A DNA stretch of 64,000 bases from an uncultured Alphaproteobacteria bacterium (GCA_944392535.1 CALXWY010000002.1:174201-238200); one strand, 5' to 3'; positions 1 through 9,017 are shown, counted from the stretch's first letter. Translations and numbers: made by a program. Notes: a model not told the origin generated them from the letters alone.

Positions 1-859
1 CGTGTTTGTTCCGTATGCTGCGGTTGGTGCCGTTGGTATTCCGGTGAACGCAGGTGATGCAATATCGGCTTTTAATCCTATTTGGTTTGCCACAGTTGCT
101 GCAAAACTCGGGTCGTTGCCCAATGCCTCTGCCAACTCGTTCAATGTGTCCAGTGCCTCTGGGGCAGAATTGACCAACGCAGTCAAAGCATCCGAAATCG
201 CTGTTGCAACCGCCTGCACCACGTATGCGGTGGTTGCCAGTTGTCCTGTGTTTGTGCCTGCAACTGGTGTCGGTGCGGTCGGTGTTCCTGTAAAACTTGG
301 CGATTCCAGGTCAGCTTTTGCATCAAACTTTTGCTGACCTGTGGCGGACAGATTGCTTAAATCAATGTTGGCTTTGTTGTCCAGTTTGTTCTGTCCCTCA
401 TACGTCAGGTTGCTCAGGTCTGTGTTGGCCGCACCGTCCATAATTCCATTGTTGTATGTAACAATCACGTTGGTGGCATTGGTGACACGCAAAATCATGC
501 GCACCCCCAGTTCTTTGACCGAGCCGTCTGTCGCTGTTGGTTTGTATGTTGATGGGTATTTGCCGACTGCAATCAGGTCGCCGTCACTGTCTATAATCCC
601 GATTTCACGTATCCAAAATCCGCCAATGTCTGCTGTGATTATTGCCTCGGCTGCCAGACACTCCGGATCGTTTTCAACAACCGCAACCTTGGTCAATTCG
701 CACCGATATTGTTCGCTGTGCAGTTCGGTTTGGTCCACACTGGGTGCCAGTGTGCTGTTCCCAAATGCCATATGCGTTAATGTCATGGATTCGCCAGCCG
801 GCAGTGCTGCCAGCTTTGCCAGTCCCACACTTGTTATAATTGAATAAAACTCAGACATT
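1..859 (-). CDS. Phage tail fibre protein (3' end off window)
   Basis: The frame opens at the ATG at 859 and stays open to the window edge, giving the first 286 residues. It starts MSEFYSIITSVGLAKLAA and carries THMAFGNS at residues 28-35, the conserved baseplate-docking N-terminus of P2 gpH-like tail fibres. Further on, two near-identical blocks contain SPxFTGxPTAPT followed by GTNT, a motif common in tail-fibre shafts. The start codon directly follows the stop of the tail protein I gene, the usual I-H order. The receptor-binding tip is missing because the gene leaves the window. Confidence 0.85.
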
Positions 860-1405
860 TTAGTCCCCGGGGTAAATAGTTGTTGTTTCAAGATGACCGA
901 AAGCCACCCCATATGTCGGGCGGTTGTTGGCTGTTTCTAGTTCTGGTCTGAAAAAGTCCAGATGTGAACGCAGATTCTTGGTATGCATGATTGACGTATA
1001 AATCAAATCTGCATCTGCCAAGGACATGCCGTCTTCGTGCAGGACTGCATAGACCCGGAACGTGAACGGTTCGCCACCGTATTCAAACCATTCCTGTATT
1101 CGTATTTCTGCGAACACAAAACTGGCCAAAGCACGACGTAATGCACCAATCGTTCCTTTCTGCTTGTGAACTTGGATGCTGTCCCGAATAACTGCACGTT
1201 TGGTTGCATCGGGCCAGTCGTTATTCCACACGTCCACCGACACCGCCCACGCCAGCCAGGGCAACACATCGGCCGGACACTGGTCAACGTTGTTCATCCA
1301 GCGCACCAGGTTCACATTCAAAGAAAGAAGCCGTTCATTACTGACGGCCTCTATATCCCTTTGTAGCTGTGACGCATTGGGCGGTAAAATCGTGTTAGTC
1401 TTCAT
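860..1405 (-). CDS. Phage tail protein I (gpI family)
   Basis: This 181-residue protein matches the P2 gpI family, a baseplate wedge component of contractile tails. Visible family signatures are LPPNASQLQRDIE near the N-terminus and DVLPWLAWAVSVDVW at about residues 46-60. The start overlaps the end of the gpJ gene by 11 bases, and the stop abuts the tail fibre start, so it lies in a tightly coupled late operon. No cleavage signals or membrane segments are seen. The assignment rests on motif and gene order. Confidence 0.85.
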   Translation of the reverse strand: MKTNTILPPNASQLQRDIEAVSNERLLSLNVNLVRWMNNVDQCPADVLPWLAWAVSVDVWNNDWPDATKRAVIRDSIQVHKQKGTIGALRRALASFVFAEIRIQEWFEYGGEPFTFRVYAVLHEDGMSLADADLIYTSIMHTKNLRSHLDFFRPELETANNRPTYGVAFGHLETTTIYPGD

Positions 1406-2282
1406 TTGTTGTCACAAATTCTATGTTTATGTTGGTGCAAATGGGTGCTTGTTCTTTGGTCGTAACGACATCGTTCTGTGGCGATATCAGTTCAACTTTC
1501 TGAACTCCCTCGGTATGCAGTGCATCAAATATGCCGGACCGGGCAATCAAGTTCCCAATTGTCTTGTGCTTTTCTATGTATGCGTTCAATGCGTTTTGGC
1601 ATTCTTGTTCTGTTACTGACATGCTGGGGCCAACATATATGTGAACCCTGGCATTTATCGTGTATTCAACCAATGTTGCACTCTGAACCTCTACCTGGTC
1701 CGTCAGTGGTCGTCTGTCTTCTGCACTTACATATTCTGAAACAATGTCTATCAGTTCCTGGCTGGCGGTGCCGTCTTCTTCGGACGACAACAACGATATC
1801 AGTATCGTGCCGGGGCTGGGCGATTGGACACTGGCTGATTTAATGCGTGTGTCGGCCGACAACGTATGAAACAGGTATGCCTTTTCTGATCCGGCGGTTG
1901 TCAGTGCCTCCAGCGACAGTTGCGTTCTGTATCGCAATCTGCTGTCCGGTTCGTTTTCAAGTCGTTCCAGTCCATAGAATGCGGCCAGGTTATCCAGGTC
2001 GCTGCCTGTTGCGTATGCCAGCATGTTCGCCTTGGCACATTCGTTGATGCGTTGTCGCAATAACAGTTCACGATATGCGGCACATTCCAATATCACGATT
2101 GCCGGGTCGGACTCTAACAACGCATCATAGTCCGGACAACGTGATCTGAAATCTGCCAACATTTCTTGAAATATCTGCTCAAAGGACAATTCTTCTACAA
2201 CCTTTGGTGCAGGCAGTTGCGACATGTCGATATGTGTCGGTGTCAACAGGCTTTGAATATCGTCTTGGTTTGCGGTGTTCAT
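1395..2282 (-). CDS. Baseplate assembly protein J
   Basis: This 295-residue protein fits the P2 gpJ / Mu gp47 baseplate wedge family. Recognisable segments are FEQIFQEMLADFRSRCPDYD near residue 34, RQRINECAKANMLAYATGSDLDNLAAFYGL in the first third (the conserved core of the family), and RSGIFDALHTEGVQKVEL near the C-terminus. Its start overlaps the gp25-like gene by four bases (ATGA-type coupling) and its end overlaps gpI. The protein assembles the baseplate periphery with gp25 and gpI. Confidence 0.9.
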   Translation of the reverse strand: MNTANQDDIQSLLTPTHIDMSQLPAPKVVEELSFEQIFQEMLADFRSRCPDYDALLESDPAIVILECAAYRELLLRQRINECAKANMLAYATGSDLDNLAAFYGLERLENEPDSRLRYRTQLSLEALTTAGSEKAYLFHTLSADTRIKSASVQSPSPGTILISLLSSEEDGTASQELIDIVSEYVSAEDRRPLTDQVEVQSATLVEYTINARVHIYVGPSMSVTEQECQNALNAYIEKHKTIGNLIARSGIFDALHTEGVQKVELISPQNDVVTTKEQAPICTNINIEFVTTNED

Positions 2283-2617
2283 TGTATTGTTATTCCTCTG
2301 ATTGTTATTTGTTCGCCTGTTGCCAGGTATTGTGCCTCTAAATCCAGAACCAGCCGTCCGGGTGCGACTGCTGCGACTGTGACGGTGGTTACTTTGACCC
2401 TTGGTTCGTAGTTAAACAGTGCCTCAACCACGTCCGAATAGATTTCTGCCACCAAGTCGCCGGTCAGTGGTGCATCAATTCGTTGAAATAGCCTGGAACC
2501 ATAATCACGTCGCATCGGCCGGGACCCAATCGGTGTGGTCAAGATGTCCGCAATTGACTGCTGTAAATGCAAAAAATTAGCCAACGGACAACCGTTGGCT
2601 TTGTTCATTCCTATCAT
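2279..2617 (-). CDS. Baseplate protein W (gp25-like lysozyme fold)
   Basis: This 112-residue protein has the gp25/gpW baseplate fold: a leader SIADILTTPIGSRPMRRDYGS followed by LFxxID and the EPRVKV strand. Family members join the inner baseplate to the tail sheath. No good ribosome binding site precedes the first ATG, and an ATG three codons downstream is an alternative start. In P2-type phages this gene directly follows gpV. Here an Mrr-like nuclease gene lies between them, ending 8 bases before this start. Confidence 0.88.
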   Translation of the reverse strand: MIGMNKANGCPLANFLHLQQSIADILTTPIGSRPMRRDYGSRLFQRIDAPLTGDLVAEIYSDVVEALFNYEPRVKVTTVTVAAVAPGRLVLDLEAQYLATGEQITIRGITIQ

Positions 2618-2625
2618 GGTTTGTT

Positions 2626-3492
2626 TTACTCTATATTCGTTGTTTTTCCGTCTGTGAATACCATCTTCTTTTCGCCGGTTTCCAAATACTCCACGACAGC
2701 CTTTATATAGTCTGCCATGTCGAATGTTATTTTGTTTGTGATTGGGGCCGGTCTGGTGTACGTCAAGTGGATCGCCTTTAATTTACATCTTGTGCCGTCC
2801 TCATATATGACGAATGTGTCCTCAAACTCTCTTGTTACTTCATATTCTTTTGCCGTTTTTGACACATCGTCCGTAATCATCATGTTCATCAGCTCTGACA
2901 CCATCGTAACGGTGCGTTTTGTTTTCCCATCTTCAAGCATTATGTTTTGGGGGTCATAGAGTCTTCGATGACCAACCAAATTGTCTAAATTGTGTTCTTT
3001 GACATATTCTTTGTCCAACAAGCATTCCAATGATTTTATCTGAAGCCCTGGCATACATACCATATTTATTTCCACTCGGCGAATCAATGGTTCCCCATCC
3101 TTTGTCTTAAAGTCTGTTTTTTCGTTTAAGGGTCTTATGATAAGTGCATGAATCCCACGATTTTGTGCATATGTCTTTGCGCCTGATTCATATCCTTTAT
3201 GCGTTGCTATAAGACCAGTAATTCCTGGGAAATCGTCAAGCTTTCCTTTCAACGCATCAATTTTGTCGATGCTGATTTTTCTTGAATAATCCTTGCACTC
3301 GATAACGGTTTTATGAACGATGCCTGCTTGTTTGTATTCCCAATAAACATCGAATTGTCTTTTCGCCCCTGAATTTCCTTTCAGTCTTACATTGTGTTCT
3401 ACCTCTATGTTTTGTTGACCACCCTCAGCATTTAATATTGCCTGCATAACGTTCTGTACAAATTTTTCGTATCCAATTCCATCATTTGACAT
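2626..3492 (-). CDS. Mrr-like PD-(D/E)XK restriction nuclease, prophage cargo
   Basis: From the ATG at 3492, preceded by AAAGGA, the product is 288 residues. The first third has a PD-(D/E)XK nuclease core: an early helix with IEVEHNVR, then QFDVYWEY with the catalytic Asp, then the strand HKTVIECKDY supplying the ExK pair, followed by a GLIATHKGYESGAKTYAQNRG segment typical of Mrr/restriction-like endonucleases. The C-terminal half is not recognised. It splits the baseplate genes V and gp25 and has its own candidate promoter. A role in excluding other phages is inferred from family and position. Confidence 0.7.
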   Translation of the reverse strand: MSNDGIGYEKFVQNVMQAILNAEGGQQNIEVEHNVRLKGNSGAKRQFDVYWEYKQAGIVHKTVIECKDYSRKISIDKIDALKGKLDDFPGITGLIATHKGYESGAKTYAQNRGIHALIIRPLNEKTDFKTKDGEPLIRRVEINMVCMPGLQIKSLECLLDKEYVKEHNLDNLVGHRRLYDPQNIMLEDGKTKRTVTMVSELMNMMITDDVSKTAKEYEVTREFEDTFVIYEDGTRCKLKAIHLTYTRPAPITNKITFDMADYIKAVVEYLETGEKKMVFTDGKTTNIE

Positions 3493-3514
3493 GACTAGTC
3501 CTTTGTTTTTGCAA

Positions 3515-3543
3515 ATTGTAGCCAATATCAGAATATTATGCAA
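3515..3543 (-). promoter_or_regulatory. Candidate promoter of the Mrr-like nuclease
   Basis: On the minus strand a TTGCAT -35 (3538-3543) and a TACAAT -10 (3515-3520) are separated by 17 bases. They lie just after the stop of the baseplate V gene and 23 bases before the nuclease start. The promoter would let the nuclease be expressed independently of the late operon. Confidence 0.45.
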
Positions 3544-4077
3544 CTACGAAGGCGGTTGGGTGACGGCTGAACTTGGCACCTCGCCACCGTTATACATGAA
3601 CTGGTGCGTGTGGGTGGACAGTGCTTTGCCGTTACCGGTTATTTCGCCTGATGCGGTGATTTTTCCGTTCGCTTTCAGGTTACCTGACACTGTCATATTG
3701 CCCGATGCATCCACGTTGCCGGTGCTGGTTATGTTGCCGTTGTTGTTCACATCGCCTGTCTGGTCTATGTCGCTGTTCAGAATTATCTTGTTTTCATCTG
3801 TCCCAGGTGCCGGCATTGCGTTTTGATAAAGTGCCGGTAATATCATGCCTAGTCGCAGGTCGCCGTTGGGGGACAAAACCACGACTTGTTCGCCGTTCTT
3901 TAATGGGATCCAGGCGGACGTGCTGGGTGTCAACCATGGCAGATAGTCCGTTGTTATAGTGCCGATCTGAACCTGTGCCTTGGCCTTGGTATAATCCACC
4001 GACACAACCTTGCCAATCCGTATCAGGTTGTTGACCTTGCGTATCAGGTCACTGATTTGTTTGCCTTGCTCAATCAT
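3544..4077 (-). CDS. Baseplate assembly protein V (central spike)
   Basis: This 177-residue protein matches the P2 gpV spike family: an N-terminal OB-like domain (residues about 15-90, with IGKVVSVDYTKAKAQVQIG and LPWLTPSTSAWIPLKNGEQV), a repetitive low-complexity beta-helix section rich in G-N and S-G-N, and a C-terminal HTHQF motif of the kind that binds iron at the spike tip. It pierces the outer membrane during infection. Its start overlaps the preceding minor tail gene by 8 bases. Confidence 0.9.
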   Translation of the reverse strand: MIEQGKQISDLIRKVNNLIRIGKVVSVDYTKAKAQVQIGTITTDYLPWLTPSTSAWIPLKNGEQVVVLSPNGDLRLGMILPALYQNAMPAPGTDENKIILNSDIDQTGDVNNNGNITSTGNVDASGNMTVSGNLKANGKITASGEITGNGKALSTHTHQFMYNGGEVPSSAVTQPPS

Positions 4078-4510
4078 GGTTATGATGTGTTTCTGTCATA
4101 TAGGTTAGTGTGTATCGCAGTTGGACAGCCCCATATATTTTGTCGCCCATAATGTCGTGCGATGTGTTGGTTTCAGCAAACCGCAATACTGCGTTTTTCT
4201 TGTCTGGCACTGTCCAGCCGTCCAATGCCTGTTCAATTTGTTGTGCCAGTTCGTCCAGCTTGTCATCCAGTTCATCTTTACCGATGTCAATTGCCTCAAC
4301 AAACAGGTCCAATTCTCGTGTCAGTTCGCCACAGCCGTCTGTGTCCCAACGTTCTTCTTTGATGGTTTCATGGTCTGTATAAACCAGTATTGCCGGTATG
4401 TCCTGGTCAAAGATTGGTATTGCACGACCTTTGAATATCGTTACGTTCTGGATATTGTCTTGCAGTTGTTGTGCAACCGCCTGTCTGATGTTTGTACGTG
4501 GGTGTGTCAT
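4070..4510 (-). CDS. Phage minor tail / tail terminator protein (gpU-like)
   Basis: This 146-residue protein resembles lambda gpU-type tail terminators: the start TNIRQAVAQQLQD, the IPAILVYTDHE strand, and a long central helix with DELDDKLDELAQQIEQAL. It overlaps the upstream connector gene by four bases and the downstream gpV gene by 8. Its position between head-tail connector and baseplate genes fits a tail completion role. The exact family is inferred from general resemblance rather than a diagnostic catalytic motif. Confidence 0.65.
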   Translation of the reverse strand: MTHPRTNIRQAVAQQLQDNIQNVTIFKGRAIPIFDQDIPAILVYTDHETIKEERWDTDGCGELTRELDLFVEAIDIGKDELDDKLDELAQQIEQALDGWTVPDKKNAVLRFAETNTSHDIMGDKIYGAVQLRYTLTYMTETHHNHD

Positions 4511-4836
4511 GTTTCATGCAGTATAAGTTTTCTGCTGCCGGGGATGTGGTGTCTGATGTCAATTATCTGGTATTCTGTATCAAACACAGTCACATAGTCG
4601 CCTTGCAGTGGTTTTGGGTATTGTGTCGGAAAATCTATCAGCCGAACAAACAGCACTGTTTCTGTACTGCTTATGTCGGCACCGGCGGTTTGCAGATCTA
4701 TGTTTGCGTGATCGTGGTGAAAGTCGCCGGGGATTTCAAACGGTTCAAATCGTGGGTTCTTTGGGCGGTAGATTGTTCCCCGCCCAAAGATTGCCATACA
4801 TGGCTTGTTGATAAAATCATCAAACTCAAATGGCAT
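4507..4836 (-). CDS. Head-tail joining protein (gpFII-like)
   Basis: This 109-residue protein begins MPFEFDDFINKPCMAIFG and contains a small beta-rich core ending in QGDYVTVFDTEYQIIDIRH, a pattern seen in lambda gpFII / head-tail attachment proteins. It directly follows the capsid gene in transcription order and overlaps the gpU-like gene by four bases. A connector role is inferred from context and fold pattern. Confidence 0.6.
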   Translation of the reverse strand: MPFEFDDFINKPCMAIFGRGTIYRPKNPRFEPFEIPGDFHHDHANIDLQTAGADISSTETVLFVRLIDFPTQYPKPLQGDYVTVFDTEYQIIDIRHHIPGSRKLILHET

Positions 4837-4839
4837 TGC

Positions 4840-5793
4840 TTATGCACCTGTTTTGGTTAGTGTGACTCGGCAAGCATGCTGCCAATAGCCGTAGCCCACG
4901 TTGCGCCAAGTATCGACACCGTACTGGTGTGCATCATGGTCGAATTCGTATTCGGACCCCTCGGCCTTGGCTTTTACTTGAACCTTGGTTTCTTCTTGGC
5001 GGATAAATGCCTTAACATCGCCGTCTGCCCGGAACACATAGATGTGTTGTTCTGTCAGACGGGGGTTCGCCGCCACTGCGATATCAATGTCCGCCAACAC
5101 CTTTACTGGGTTGCTGGCACCACCGGTTGTTAATGGTACAGCCAGCGCAGCCTTGGCGATAAACCACAGGTTCAATGGCACCATTACCAAGAATTTGTTT
5201 GCGTTTTCATTGGTCGGTTCGCCTTGGTCGTCTTTGAACCCGATGATCTGCTGAACTCCAGCTAGGATTGCCTCACGCAATGCTGCCTCTGTCGGGTTTG
5301 TAGGTGTGCCAACCTCGCCATTGATGCCTGCAGTCGCCAGGTCAAAGTCAATCATGTTTGATTGTTCGGCATTCTTGCCGACTTTGTGATGTTCGTTGAA
5401 AAACGGCTTTTTGTCATAACATGGTTTGTTTTTGCCGTCCTCAATCAGCTTGGTTAACAGCACTGCCCAGTGAGAGTTGGTACGAGTTGCCAATTCGCCG
5501 ATACGAGCCTTGATCTGGCCTGTCTTGTCACGACGCAAGTGCTTTACTGGGATGTCAATGGTCGCCTCAAAGTGTTTGTTTTCAATGGTCAAACCATTTG
5601 TTGTAAAGCCTTTGGCATGACGGCCGCCGACCCATTCACGCATAACAGGGCTTTGTCCGATCCATGCGTATTCTTCGCTGTCCTGGTCCGATGTGAAATA
5701 GTTTGAAATGGCGGTTATCCATTCCATGCCACTGTTTTCATTCAGTCGCTTGTAAAATTCGCCGATGATTGCACGACTTGATAATTTGTTCAT
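4840..5793 (-). CDS. Major capsid protein, Mu gpT family
   Basis: The 317-residue product is a Mu-like major head subunit. Family signatures are the N-terminal SSRAIIGEFYKRL, SEEYAWIGQSPVMREWVGGR around residue 39, ENKHFEATIDIP, and the fFNEHH segment near residue 130. These place it in the HK97-fold gpT group rather than the lambda gpE group, although the terminase and portal of this phage are lambda-like. It follows the decoration protein gene with a one-base gap. Confidence 0.88.
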   Translation of the reverse strand: MNKLSSRAIIGEFYKRLNENSGMEWITAISNYFTSDQDSEEYAWIGQSPVMREWVGGRHAKGFTTNGLTIENKHFEATIDIPVKHLRRDKTGQIKARIGELATRTNSHWAVLLTKLIEDGKNKPCYDKKPFFNEHHKVGKNAEQSNMIDFDLATAGINGEVGTPTNPTEAALREAILAGVQQIIGFKDDQGEPTNENANKFLVMVPLNLWFIAKAALAVPLTTGGASNPVKVLADIDIAVAANPRLTEQHIYVFRADGDVKAFIRQEETKVQVKAKAEGSEYEFDHDAHQYGVDTWRNVGYGYWQHACRVTLTKTGA

Positions 5794-5794
5794 C

Positions 5795-6244
5795 TTAGCC
5801 CTCCGTTGTGTTTGTTGTTGCCAATGTCAGTTCTGGCAAATGTAAATAGTCAAATGCCACGACTGCGTGTGTTTCATCTTCAAGACGTATGATTTTGCCC
5901 AGGTATCCGGCCGCATTTTCTTCGGTCAGACTGAAAGTGTTGTCTTCGGTGATATATACACCTGAACCGATGCTTGCCTGTGTGATGCCGTCCAGTTCCA
6001 GAACGATTTTGCCAACGGCTTTCACATTGACTTTTATATCGCCGTCAGAACCGTTGGTGTTGTCGACCGAGTCTTGTGCAAAGCCAACAACAATGTCGCC
6101 GGCTGTGAATTCGTGTCCGTATCCGGTGCTGGCACAGCCAACAACGGCACCCAGGAAAATCTTTGCCCCGGCCGAAACTGGCACTGTGTTGTTATCATAC
6201 TGGGTTTCAAATACACGTACTGTGTCTTCGGTAAGTTTTGCCAT
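5795..6244 (-). CDS. Capsid decoration protein
   Basis: This 149-residue protein lies between the S49 protease and the capsid gene, where lambdoid phages encode the head-stabilising decoration protein. It is beta-rich, with GAKIFLGAVVG near residue 26, FTAGDIVVGFAQDSVDNT, and GSGVYITEDN, a layout seen in small capsid decoration proteins of the DUF2190/gpD type. No catalytic motif is expected. The assignment depends mainly on position. Confidence 0.7.
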   Translation of the reverse strand: MAKLTEDTVRVFETQYDNNTVPVSAGAKIFLGAVVGCASTGYGHEFTAGDIVVGFAQDSVDNTNGSDGDIKVNVKAVGKIVLELDGITQASIGSGVYITEDNTFSLTEENAAGYLGKIIRLEDETHAVVAFDYLHLPELTLATTNTTEG

Positions 6245-6247
6245 GTC

Positions 6248-7516
6248 TTATTCCCCCTTGGTTTGGATTTTTATTTGTCCGTTTTCTTGGGCTACAAAGT
6301 ACGCAACAAATGCATCTTTATCGCCTGCGAATTCTTTACGGATTTCTGATTTGTTGGCCCATTCATATTCGGCACGTTCTTCGGGTGTTGCACCCTGTGG
6401 AACAGTGTTGACTGTGGCACTGGGGGCGACCGTTGGCATGTCTTGTTCGGCTTTCTTTATGCCTGCCAAATAATCACTGCCTTTGGCTTTTTCTGCCTTT
6501 ACAATTTCCAATGCCAGTTTCTCTGCCGTCATGTCCGGATCTGCTTTGGCTTTTGCCAACAGGTCTTCATGACCGGCAATTGCCACATCTTCTAATGCCA
6601 AGATTCTGGCACGTTCGGCTGCTGCACCCTCGGCTCGATATGTTGCTATCTGTTCGGGGGTAATGGCTTGCGGTTGCTTGTCCATTTGTTCTACTCCTTG
6701 GTTTGTTTGGTTTATCAATTCGCACAGTGTGCTTTCGTATTCACCCAGTTCGTCTGCCATACCGACCTTGACGGCGGCATCGCCAATCAAAACGCCACCT
6801 GCGCCAAAGTCGGTTGCGACAATGTCTGTGGTTTTGTTGCGGTACTGTGCGACATCTTGGATGAATTGGGTTTCTATGCTGTCCAGTTCGGCACGAATGG
6901 TGTTCAATCCGTCAGACGTTCGTGGGTCCGGTCGCTTGTTCTTTGCATTACTGGACACGATTTCTATCTGTTTATAGCCGTCTGAATCAGGTTCTTCTTG
7001 GACTGACAATGTGGTTACAACACCAATACTGCCCAACATAGCGGTCTTGTGTGCCACAATGCGGTTCGCTGCCGATGCCAGCCAATATGCAGCCGAACAA
7101 CAGTTGCGACCAACATATGCCCAGACAGGTTTCTTTTGTGCCGCCCGATTTATGATTGCCGCTACCTCGCTGGGGCCGTTGGCAACACCGCCAGGGCTGT
7201 CCACATCCAGCAATATTGCGTGGACACTGTCATCGTCCATGGCTGTTTGAATATCACGTGCCAGCAAATCCAACGGTGTTCCGCCCATCAGCATTGTGAA
7301 TATGTCTGCGTGTGCGGTTATCACACCCTGGATCGGTATCACTGCAACACCGTCACGAATGGTCGCCATGTATGTTCGGTCCAGTGGTTTCTGAGAAAAC
7401 AAAGAGAGTCCCGATTGGAACTCTCTGAATGCTGCACTGATTGACTGTAATGCATCCGGTTCAATTGCCCAGTGCTTGGCAATTGCCTGCAGTTTATTCT
7501 TGGTTTTCATTTTCAT
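6248..7516 (-). CDS. S49-family head maturation protease with scaffold-like tail
   Basis: The 422-residue protein has an SppA-like S49 serine protease domain over about residues 50-250. Visible elements are VAVIPIQGVI, DVDSPGG, the nucleophile region CCSAAYWLASAA and the AHKTAMLGSIGV segment. The last ~130 residues (AEGAAAERARILALE onward) are helical and Ala/Glu-rich, like an internal scaffold fused to the protease in lambdoid phages. AAGGAAAAG precedes the ATG at 7516. The cargo ATPase upstream is separated from it by a terminator. Confidence 0.9.
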   Translation of the reverse strand: MKMKTKNKLQAIAKHWAIEPDALQSISAAFREFQSGLSLFSQKPLDRTYMATIRDGVAVIPIQGVITAHADIFTMLMGGTPLDLLARDIQTAMDDDSVHAILLDVDSPGGVANGPSEVAAIINRAAQKKPVWAYVGRNCCSAAYWLASAANRIVAHKTAMLGSIGVVTTLSVQEEPDSDGYKQIEIVSSNAKNKRPDPRTSDGLNTIRAELDSIETQFIQDVAQYRNKTTDIVATDFGAGGVLIGDAAVKVGMADELGEYESTLCELINQTNQGVEQMDKQPQAITPEQIATYRAEGAAAERARILALEDVAIAGHEDLLAKAKADPDMTAEKLALEIVKAEKAKGSDYLAGIKKAEQDMPTVAPSATVNTVPQGATPEERAEYEWANKSEIRKEFAGDKDAFVAYFVAQENGQIKIQTKGE

Positions 7517-7529
7517 CTTTTCCTTTTGT

Positions 7530-7557
7530 AAAAAAATACCCCACCGAAATAGTGGGG
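7530..7557 (-). terminator. Rho-independent terminator after the cargo ATPase
   Basis: Read on the minus strand, stem CCCCAC (7557-7552) pairs with GTGGGG (7544-7539), followed by a TATTTTTTT tract. It lies after the ATPase stop (7581) and just before the protease ribosome binding site, so it isolates the cargo gene from the late operon. Confidence 0.8.
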
Positions 7558-7580
7558 TGGGGTTATCTGTTCTTATTTGG

Positions 7581-8834
7581 TTAAACCAGTATGCTGTCAG
7601 AATTTAATAAGAAATCTTTTAAACTCATAATGGTTGTGCCATTATTTGTTTGATAACTTATTATGTCATCTCGTACCACAATGATTTTTCTAAAAGAATC
7701 GTTTATGCCGATCAAAGAACGTTCTTCTTGCACCAGTTTTTCAGCGGTATTCACATTCAATGCGGATTGAACATAGCAGCGTTTGTCCCCCATGTTTGCA
7801 ACGAAATCCACCTCCAAATTCGCTTTTGTATATGTGTTGTCCTTTACTTTCTGCGATACTGTTACATTGCCAACGTCCACTTGATAACCGCATATATTCA
7901 GTTCGTTATACAAAACATTTTCCATTATATGGTTTTCCTCTTGCTGCCGGAAGTCAAGTTGTGCATTACGCAGTCCCATATCAGCAAAGTAGTATTTTAC
8001 CGGTGTGTTAATGTATTTACGGCCTTTTATATCATAACGCATAGCCTTGGATATAATAAACGCATCCATAAAGTAGTCTATATACTGTTTGACTGTTGGT
8101 ATAGATATTCCCAAGTGCTTGATACTATTAAATGTATCCGCCAGTTTTTTTGTGTTTGTTAATCCACCTATGTTTGAGGCAAGTATATTTAATAATTCTT
8201 CCAGTTCACTTACGTTTTTAATTTTGTTTCGTTCAATAATATCTTTTAGATAGGTTTCTTTTACCAGGTTTTTCAGGTATTGTCTTTTCTCAATATCTGA
8301 TTTGAAATTTAGAACCTGGGGCATGCCGCCATACATATAATACTGGTTCCATGCCAGATTCCAATCGCCCCCAACGGCAGAATAAAATTCTGCAAAACTT
8401 AGCGGATAAACCCTGATTTCACTGCCACGACCACGAAATTCGGTAACGATATCCGAAGACAAGAATTTCGAATTACTGCCGGTCACATAAACGTCAAGGT
8501 TTGGAATCCGCAAGAAGCCATTCAACACCTCTACAAATCTATCCATCAATTGAACCTCGTCAATCATAAGGTAGTATTGTTCCTTATCCTGGATTTTACT
8601 TTTGACAAAGTCGTTGCAAACAAATGGATCACGGTATTTTGCATCATCCAGTTCGTCCAGCCGAATGTTGATAATATGATCTGAATTAACCCCATTTGCC
8701 AATAAATGGCTTGTAAAGAGTACTTCCAATAAGTATGATTTGCCACAACGTCTGATACCGCTGATAATCTTTATCATTCCGTTATTTTGCTGTGCTATCA
8801 GCTTATTAAGATATCTATCCCTTTTTATTTGCAT
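7581..8834 (-). CDS. AAA-type ATPase with DUF4143 C-terminal domain, prophage cargo
   Basis: The 417-residue protein is an AAA_14/DUF4143 ATPase. The P-loop is SGIRRCGKS at about residues 25-33, followed by MIDEVQLMDRF (Walker B), a VTGSNSKFLS sensor strand and a RGRGSEIRVYPLSFAEF segment. The C-terminal half holds the DUF4143 domain with YADTFN-like and KYYFADMGLRN motifs. Such ATPases are widespread in bacterial chromosomes, and their function is poorly defined. The gene sits between portal and protease, is more AT-rich than both, has its own promoter and terminator, and AGGATG precedes the ATG. Confidence 0.88.
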   Translation of the reverse strand: MQIKRDRYLNKLIAQQNNGMIKIISGIRRCGKSYLLEVLFTSHLLANGVNSDHIINIRLDELDDAKYRDPFVCNDFVKSKIQDKEQYYLMIDEVQLMDRFVEVLNGFLRIPNLDVYVTGSNSKFLSSDIVTEFRGRGSEIRVYPLSFAEFYSAVGGDWNLAWNQYYMYGGMPQVLNFKSDIEKRQYLKNLVKETYLKDIIERNKIKNVSELEELLNILASNIGGLTNTKKLADTFNSIKHLGISIPTVKQYIDYFMDAFIISKAMRYDIKGRKYINTPVKYYFADMGLRNAQLDFRQQEENHIMENVLYNELNICGYQVDVGNVTVSQKVKDNTYTKANLEVDFVANMGDKRCYVQSALNVNTAEKLVQEERSLIGINDSFRKIIVVRDDIISYQTNNGTTIMSLKDFLLNSDSILV

Positions 8835-8885
8835 ATTTACATCCTATTTTAATTTTTATACTAATTTGTATGTAATTTCAAATAG

Positions 8886-8914
8886 ATTTTACGTCATTTT
8901 TGGTATATAGTCAA
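8886..8914 (-). promoter_or_regulatory. Promoter of the cargo ATPase
   Basis: A minus-strand TTGACT -35 (8909-8914) and TAAAAT -10 (8886-8891) are 17 bases apart, about 50 bases upstream of the ATPase start. This is one of the best-formed promoters in the prophage. Confidence 0.6.
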
Positions 8915-8922
8915 GGACTCAT

Positions 8923-8956
8923 TTTAATTCAAACACTAATTTGTGTCTGAATTAAA
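8923..8956. promoter_or_regulatory. 34-bp near-perfect palindrome next to the ATPase promoter
   Basis: Fifteen of 17 position pairs are complementary around the centre at 8939/8940, with arms TTTAATTC and GAATTAAA at the ends and AATT at the centre. It begins 9 bases upstream of the ATPase -35 element. It could be a regulator's operator, or a transcription stop for the portal-side cassette, but neither strand has a poly-T tail long enough for a typical terminator. Confidence 0.55.
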
Positions 8957-9017
8957 GTGGGTTAATTGTCCGTTTTGTAGATATTTTTGTTTAATCAAGG
9001 TGTTTTTGTCTCAAAAA

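Noticed and set aside
341..847. Plus-strand protein over the tail fibre gene
   Set aside because: It is antisense to a clear tail fibre frame and lacks family features and a ribosome binding site.
8923..8956. Simple terminator for the portal gene
   Set aside because: The palindrome is nearly perfect, but it is AT-rich and lacks a T-tract of usual length, so an operator is at least as likely.
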